This document shows, piece after piece, positions 60,232 through 64,000 of a stretch of DNA of 64,000 bases. Every line of letters starts with the position of its first letter. The first letter of the stretch is position 1. Source of the DNA: Sisyra terminalis (Eukaryota; Arthropoda; Insecta; Neuroptera; Sisyridae); the NCBI GenBank assembly GCA_958496175.1, contig OY292276.1, positions 16,510,001-16,574,000 on the forward strand. The letters run 5' to 3'. Made by a program: the position numbers and the translations under genes. The notes under the pieces are model-generated. The model was not told where the DNA came from and did not search any database. It saw only the letters and a program-made list of their open reading frames with translations.

Positions 60232-60439
60232 CATGAACATCAACGCATCCAATTTGCTTTTTCATAGTGCTGGTATTAATTTGACACATATAACATCCAC
60301 GATCCGATTCCTTTAATTGTCGAATTCGAAGCTGCCACGTGCGCAAATTATCATGTGTAACACTGATGCGTGAATTATGTGTCACTACACGTGTATGCAA
60401 TGTTAAAATGGTTTGGTCTTCTGCTTTTAACCACCCAAC
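60232..60439 (-). CDS. Internal exon of a DIP/lachesin-like immunoglobulin-domain cell-surface protein
   Basis: This 208-base exon starts in phase 0 after the acceptor TTTTATTTGCAG and ends in phase 1 before the donor GTGAGT. It encodes about 69 residues: VGWLKAEDQTILTLHTRVV, then THNSRISVTHDNLRTWQLRI and RQLKESDRGCYMCQINT, ending KKQIGCVDVHG. This is the second half of a V-type Ig domain: strand-C tryptophan, RISVTHD, TWQLRI and the D-R-G-x-Y-M-C signature with the second disulfide cysteine. The first cysteine must lie in the preceding exon, expected above 60439 or beyond the window. QTILTLHTRVVTHNSRISVTHD and the following blocks resemble insect Dpr-interacting proteins, GPI-linked or secreted neuronal receptors that bind Dpr partners for synaptic matching. 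Lachesin is the closest alternative. The paralogue cannot be named. Confidence 0.88.
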
Positions 60440-61833
60440 CTGCAAATAAAATGAATTTATATAGTTGTCGTAGAAAATACAGTTAAATATAATCGTTAAA
60501 AAATATTCAGTTGAAAGATCATTTATCGATAAATAAAGTTCATTAATTTCAAAAATAAATTTTGCGCCACTAAATAAATATTGCTAATTTCAAACATTAC
60601 ACCTTAAAAAAGATAAACGTTTTCGTATTCGAAATGAAGAAATTATACACTGCCATAAACACGTGGCAGTTTGTTTCAAAATTAGATAAAAACTTTCTGC
60701 TTTATTTTCACTAGAATTTCGTGATTGAAAGCATTCGTATACGCTCGTCTCTGTAAAAGTTTAAAATGAAATTTTCCATTTGCTCGTTTCTGTTCATACA
60801 GATAAAAGAGTGGATATCAAATTTAAAAAAACAAGAAATTCACAAACCAAGACTTCTATTTCTAAGTATTAACTTCGATGGCGAGAATTTTCTCAAAAAT
60901 TTTCATTTAAAAACAATTTGTTGTTTTTGTAAGTCTTACACGCTTTATTTTAACCTATGGACAAAAGAGCTAATATATTAGTCATTGGAAATAAATTTAC
61001 TGTTCTACACCTGGGTATAGTAGATTAGAGAAGATGGTGAAAGTATTAGACATATTTTTGTTTTATAAAGGAAATGCAGCACTTAAGCGATTGCTTTCCA
61101 ATGGTTTCAGTTGAATAAAAAAAAATCTCCTGAAATTTTTATTGTTTGCAACCGTTATGAAAAATTTATCAAAAAGAATTCAATATACGTACCGGTTCAT
61201 TGATTTTTAAATCACTAAAACTAAATTATTTATGAAAAACGGTAGCGTCCATATGACGCTAAAAAAATTCCTTGTAAATATTTCTTACAAGAGCTTATTA
61301 AAGGTATTCAAATCTTGAGGGGGGTGAGCTATATGTTTGAATTAAGGAATTATAAATAAGAATGCTTAATTAAGTACTTTATATCTCTACAAATTCCGTG
61401 GATGCACTACAATATATGTTTTTATGTGGCATTAAAAATTTAAAGGCAAAAATCCAAAATTACCATTATAAACAAATTGCAAAAAATAATCCGTGGATGG
61501 TACTTGTTTTTTAACTGTATCTTTAACATGTTTCGTAGATAATAAGAAGGGAATTAAAGAGGTGGTTACTTATCTTGGGAGGCATTTTAATAGAAGCGAT
61601 AGATTTTGGGGAAAAATATAACTTTGAGTTTTATCAGCGCGTCTTTAAGATAAAAAAAAACTTTTGGAGAATAACTACTATTAATTAGTTTCTAAGAATT
61701 TTTAGGTTTTATTGATAATTCTATATTTGATTGGGCGGAAAGGTTATTTTTCGTTATTGAAAATATTAATTACACCGAAAACCTTAAAAGTTTTCAAAAT
61801 AAGATTTTTTCGCTGACTTTGAACAGTTATACT
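60440..61833 (-). other. Probable intron 5' of the Ig exon
   Basis: The acceptor tract TTTTATTTGCAG adjoins the exon. The rest is AT-rich. The plus-strand frame at 60766-60981 has no domain and is probably chance. No upstream Ig half-exon was recognised. Confidence 0.5.
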
Positions 61834-62306
61834 GTGTATACCATATATAGAATACATTGCGGTCCAATTTATGTAGTATAATTTAATATAATAATATATA
61901 AAAACCCTACCATAATCATAAATTTGAACAGAAGTTCAAACCAAAATATTCGTAACGTATTGCCCAGATACGTATTTCGATTGCCAAGCAATCTTTCTCA
62001 GTGGTCATCAAGTAGTTTGGATCACTCTGTAACTGCTTTGTGATGATTCACAAAATAATCACGGATTGACTTCAATTTATAAGTCGTGCCTATGAGGCAC
62101 AAAGCAGTTACGGAGTGATCCAAACTACTTGATGACGACTGAGGAAGATTGCTTGGCAATCGAAAAACGTATCTGGGCAATACATTACGAATATTCTTGT
62201 CTGAACTTCTGTTCAAATTTATGTTTATGGTATGATTTTAATATATTATTATAATAAATTATACTACATAAATTGGACCGCAATATATCCTATATATTGT
62301 ATACAC
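61834..62306. mobile_element. Large inverted-repeat element with 209-base arms
   Basis: Arms 61834-62042 and 62098-62306 are inverted complements of equal length with only scattered mismatches. The outer end reads GTGTATACCATATATAGAAT and the inner end GTAACTGCTTTGTG. The 55-base loop has no coding content. The flanks share only ACT. The minus-strand frame 62022-62216 (MNRSSDKNIRNVLPRYVF at its start) spans the right arm and loop and is not a credible gene. It is a MITE- or foldback-type transposon of unknown superfamily; each arm includes the hammerhead-like motif. Confidence 0.85.
62139..62165 (+). ncRNA. Hammerhead-like motif in the 62 kb inverted repeat, right arm
   Basis: CTGAGGA (62139-62145) + A + GATTGC-TTG-GCAATC (6-bp perfect stem II with a 3-base loop) + GAAA (62162-62165) + AACGT. 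All invariant boxes of a hammerhead core are in order, again with one extra A before stem II. The inverted left-arm copy (61975-62001, minus strand) keeps the stem and GAAA but has CTGAGAA. Confidence 0.35.
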
Positions 62307-62561
62307 ACTTAAAAGTTTTGTCTAAATAAATGAGTGAAATTACAGATTTTTTTTTAATTTTAGAGTATTTTATCATAGTCTTAGAAATAATTTAAATCAT
62401 CTTTTTTATTATCTAATACTGAAATTATGTTGGTCTAAAAGTTCATCCAAATATTTAAAAAAAAACTGTATCTATAAAATTAAAGGGCTGAAAATTATTT
62501 GTGTATTTATAGCTAACATCAATGAAATGGAAAAAAAAATGCCAATAACCATTTTCTAGTG
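62307..62561. other. AT-rich spacer
   Basis: Nothing recognised. Confidence 0.4.
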
Positions 62562-62695
62562 CAGTGATTCCCAAATTGTGAGCTGCGGTGTTGTCATGAG
62601 AGCAACGCGAAAAATTCAATTTAACAATTCGTAACTTTCATAGAATTTCCAAGTCTCAAATTTTTATAACAATAAATTATATTTGAAAACCACTG
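62562..62695. mobile_element. Possible hAT-type MITE or fragment
   Basis: The left end CAGTGATTCCCAAATTGTGA and right end ATATTTGAAAACCACTG have the CAGTG...CACTG form of hAT MITEs, and the subterminal GAGCTGCGGTG is GC-richer. No matching 8-bp duplication was found, so this is weaker than the elements at 28.6 and 31.5 kb. Confidence 0.4.
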
Positions 62696-64000
62696 AGCCT
62701 TCTAAAGTCTCCTATTTCCGTGAAATTTTGCTTCAATAGTAAAAAATTATAGACGCAAGAAAACAAATTAACGGACAATTAATACCTATTAGGTAATTTT
62801 AAAAATATGGTTACTTTTCGTTTATCCGTATATTGTGATTTATTTTGCCAGGACTATGTTTATTTTAGTTTAGAGTAATTTCTTTTGCTACTGTAAAATA
62901 TTTTAAATACTTTTTAGTGTTACCAGAATTAGTAAATGTGGTTTTCGTAAATAGCTTCAAGAATAGTCTCGATATTCTAACTTAATTTCATTATAGTATA
63001 ATTTGCAGAATTTGGAGTTGAGATTAAAACCTGGTCAAACTCAGTATTAAATTAGCTAAGTAAGTGATTAAACAAACAATTAAATAGAGATCAGTTAAAA
63101 AATTGAGCTTCAAAACTTAAACTTGTCGTATTTTGTAGCGAAATCAATCCAAACGGTATTATGTCCTACATATCCTTAAAAATAAAGTTCAATATTTCCT
63201 TTTGCGAATCCTCTTGTTTTTGTTTTTCATTTTTTTTTTGGAGCCTTAAATTCATTAAAACTGAAACTTACTATGATTTTTGATATTCATATTTCGGATA
63301 TACCTGAAATTTTAATTTACGCATTCATTTACAATACCCATTGTACCGTAAAAGATTTTCCCAAACATTTTTCCTCAAAAGCGGTTTTGAACCACACGAT
63401 TAATAAAACCATTAACGATTAAGTTGAGTACGATTTGGTTACGGTAGAAAACCACTTTACAACACCCTTTCTTTATAATATTTTCTAAACTTTGCATTAT
63501 ACCGTAAAATAGATACATTTAAAGTCATTAAATATTGGTAAAACAAGGTTCACCGTCTTTATCTTCGGAAATACTGCAGATGATAAAAATAAAATAACCT
63601 TGGTACGCAATTTTAGTGCTAAATATTTTGTGTTTCAAATTATTATTGTTTAAATCAATATATGTATTGTAGTATTTTAAAATTAAGGCAGTTATACATT
63701 TTTTTTTCATAAAAAACAAGTTAAATTCCTTAAATATTGTTCTTTTATTCATAAAAGTCCAAACACATTTTCATGAAAGTGTATTTGAAACTTGCCGCTA
63801 CTTCTAAATTTTAAGGATTATAAATGCCTCGACATGAACTTTACTCCCCATACAATATGGCAACTAACGAGTTAAATAGTTTCAAAAGAGATAATATTAG
63901 TAAGTCACGATTTTCATTAATGAGGGAGCCACGCTAACGGATAAATAGTTAACATTTAATAAAGTATTTATAATTAATGCACAAGAGCAAGTGCTTTTTA
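62696..64000. other. AT-rich non-coding stretch
   Basis: No gene or clear repeat was recognised. The 74-codon minus frame 63528-63752 is low-complexity. Confidence 0.4.

Noticed and set aside
62022..62216. 64-codon minus-strand open frame
   Set aside because: It lies wholly within the inverted-repeat element, so it is a by-product of that repeat.
1..64000. CRISPR arrays, bacterial operons, phage genes, tRNA or rRNA genes
   Set aside because: No regularly spaced repeats with unique spacers, no prokaryotic gene organisation and no tRNA T-loop or rRNA sequence were seen; coding content and splice sites are those of an insect nuclear genome.

Overview
The window looks like insect nuclear DNA. 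It is strongly AT-rich and gene-poor, and the recognisable coding sequence is Jockey-type and RTE-type non-LTR retrotransposon protein plus one immunoglobulin-domain exon typical of insect Dpr-interacting protein (DIP)/lachesin cell-surface receptors. A beetle or similar insect is plausible, but the order cannot be fixed from the sequence alone. I see no bacterial, phage or CRISPR features, no rRNA and no convincing tRNA.

The only host-gene coding sequence I can support is a 208-base exon at 60232-60439 on the minus strand, bounded by consensus splice sites. It encodes the second half of an N-terminal Ig domain. No other exon of that gene was recognised, so much of the window is probably the very long introns of this neuronal adhesion gene; this is inference.

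The rest is a layered record of mobile elements. From left to right: a hAT-like non-autonomous element at 1811-3515 with an 8-bp target duplication, carrying a 120-bp foldback and a retroelement-like insertion with its own ~11-bp duplication; a foldback family with a shared ~250-bp core in three copies (5283-7075, 23655-24812, 57120-57898); an inverted-repeat element at 10161-10411 with a relative at 52549-52906; degraded RTE-like reverse transcriptase fragments at 19930-20625 (+), 27085-28390 (-) and 43850-44540 (+, containing 75-bp tandem repeats); two small hAT-type MITEs at 28597-28820 and 31472-31784, and a weaker one at 62562-62695; a 36094-36306 foldback; a structurally complete Jockey-clade LINE at 39007-43578 (-) with intact ORF1 and ORF2 that overlap by one base; a 5'-truncated second Jockey-like LINE at 47085-48310 (-); a 160-bp inverted repeat with paired GGTGGCGCC-type cores at 51131-51290; a near-perfect 65-bp-arm palindrome flanked by a 15-bp direct repeat at 55729-55919; and a large inverted repeat with equal 209-bp arms at 61834-62306.

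The most unusual pattern is a recurring small structure, CTGANGA + A + short stem-loop + GAAA, in three otherwise unrelated repeats (10.2/52.8 kb, 19.5 kb and 62.1 kb). It resembles the catalytic core of a hammerhead ribozyme, but with one extra base before stem II. Repeat identities are read by eye, without database searches.
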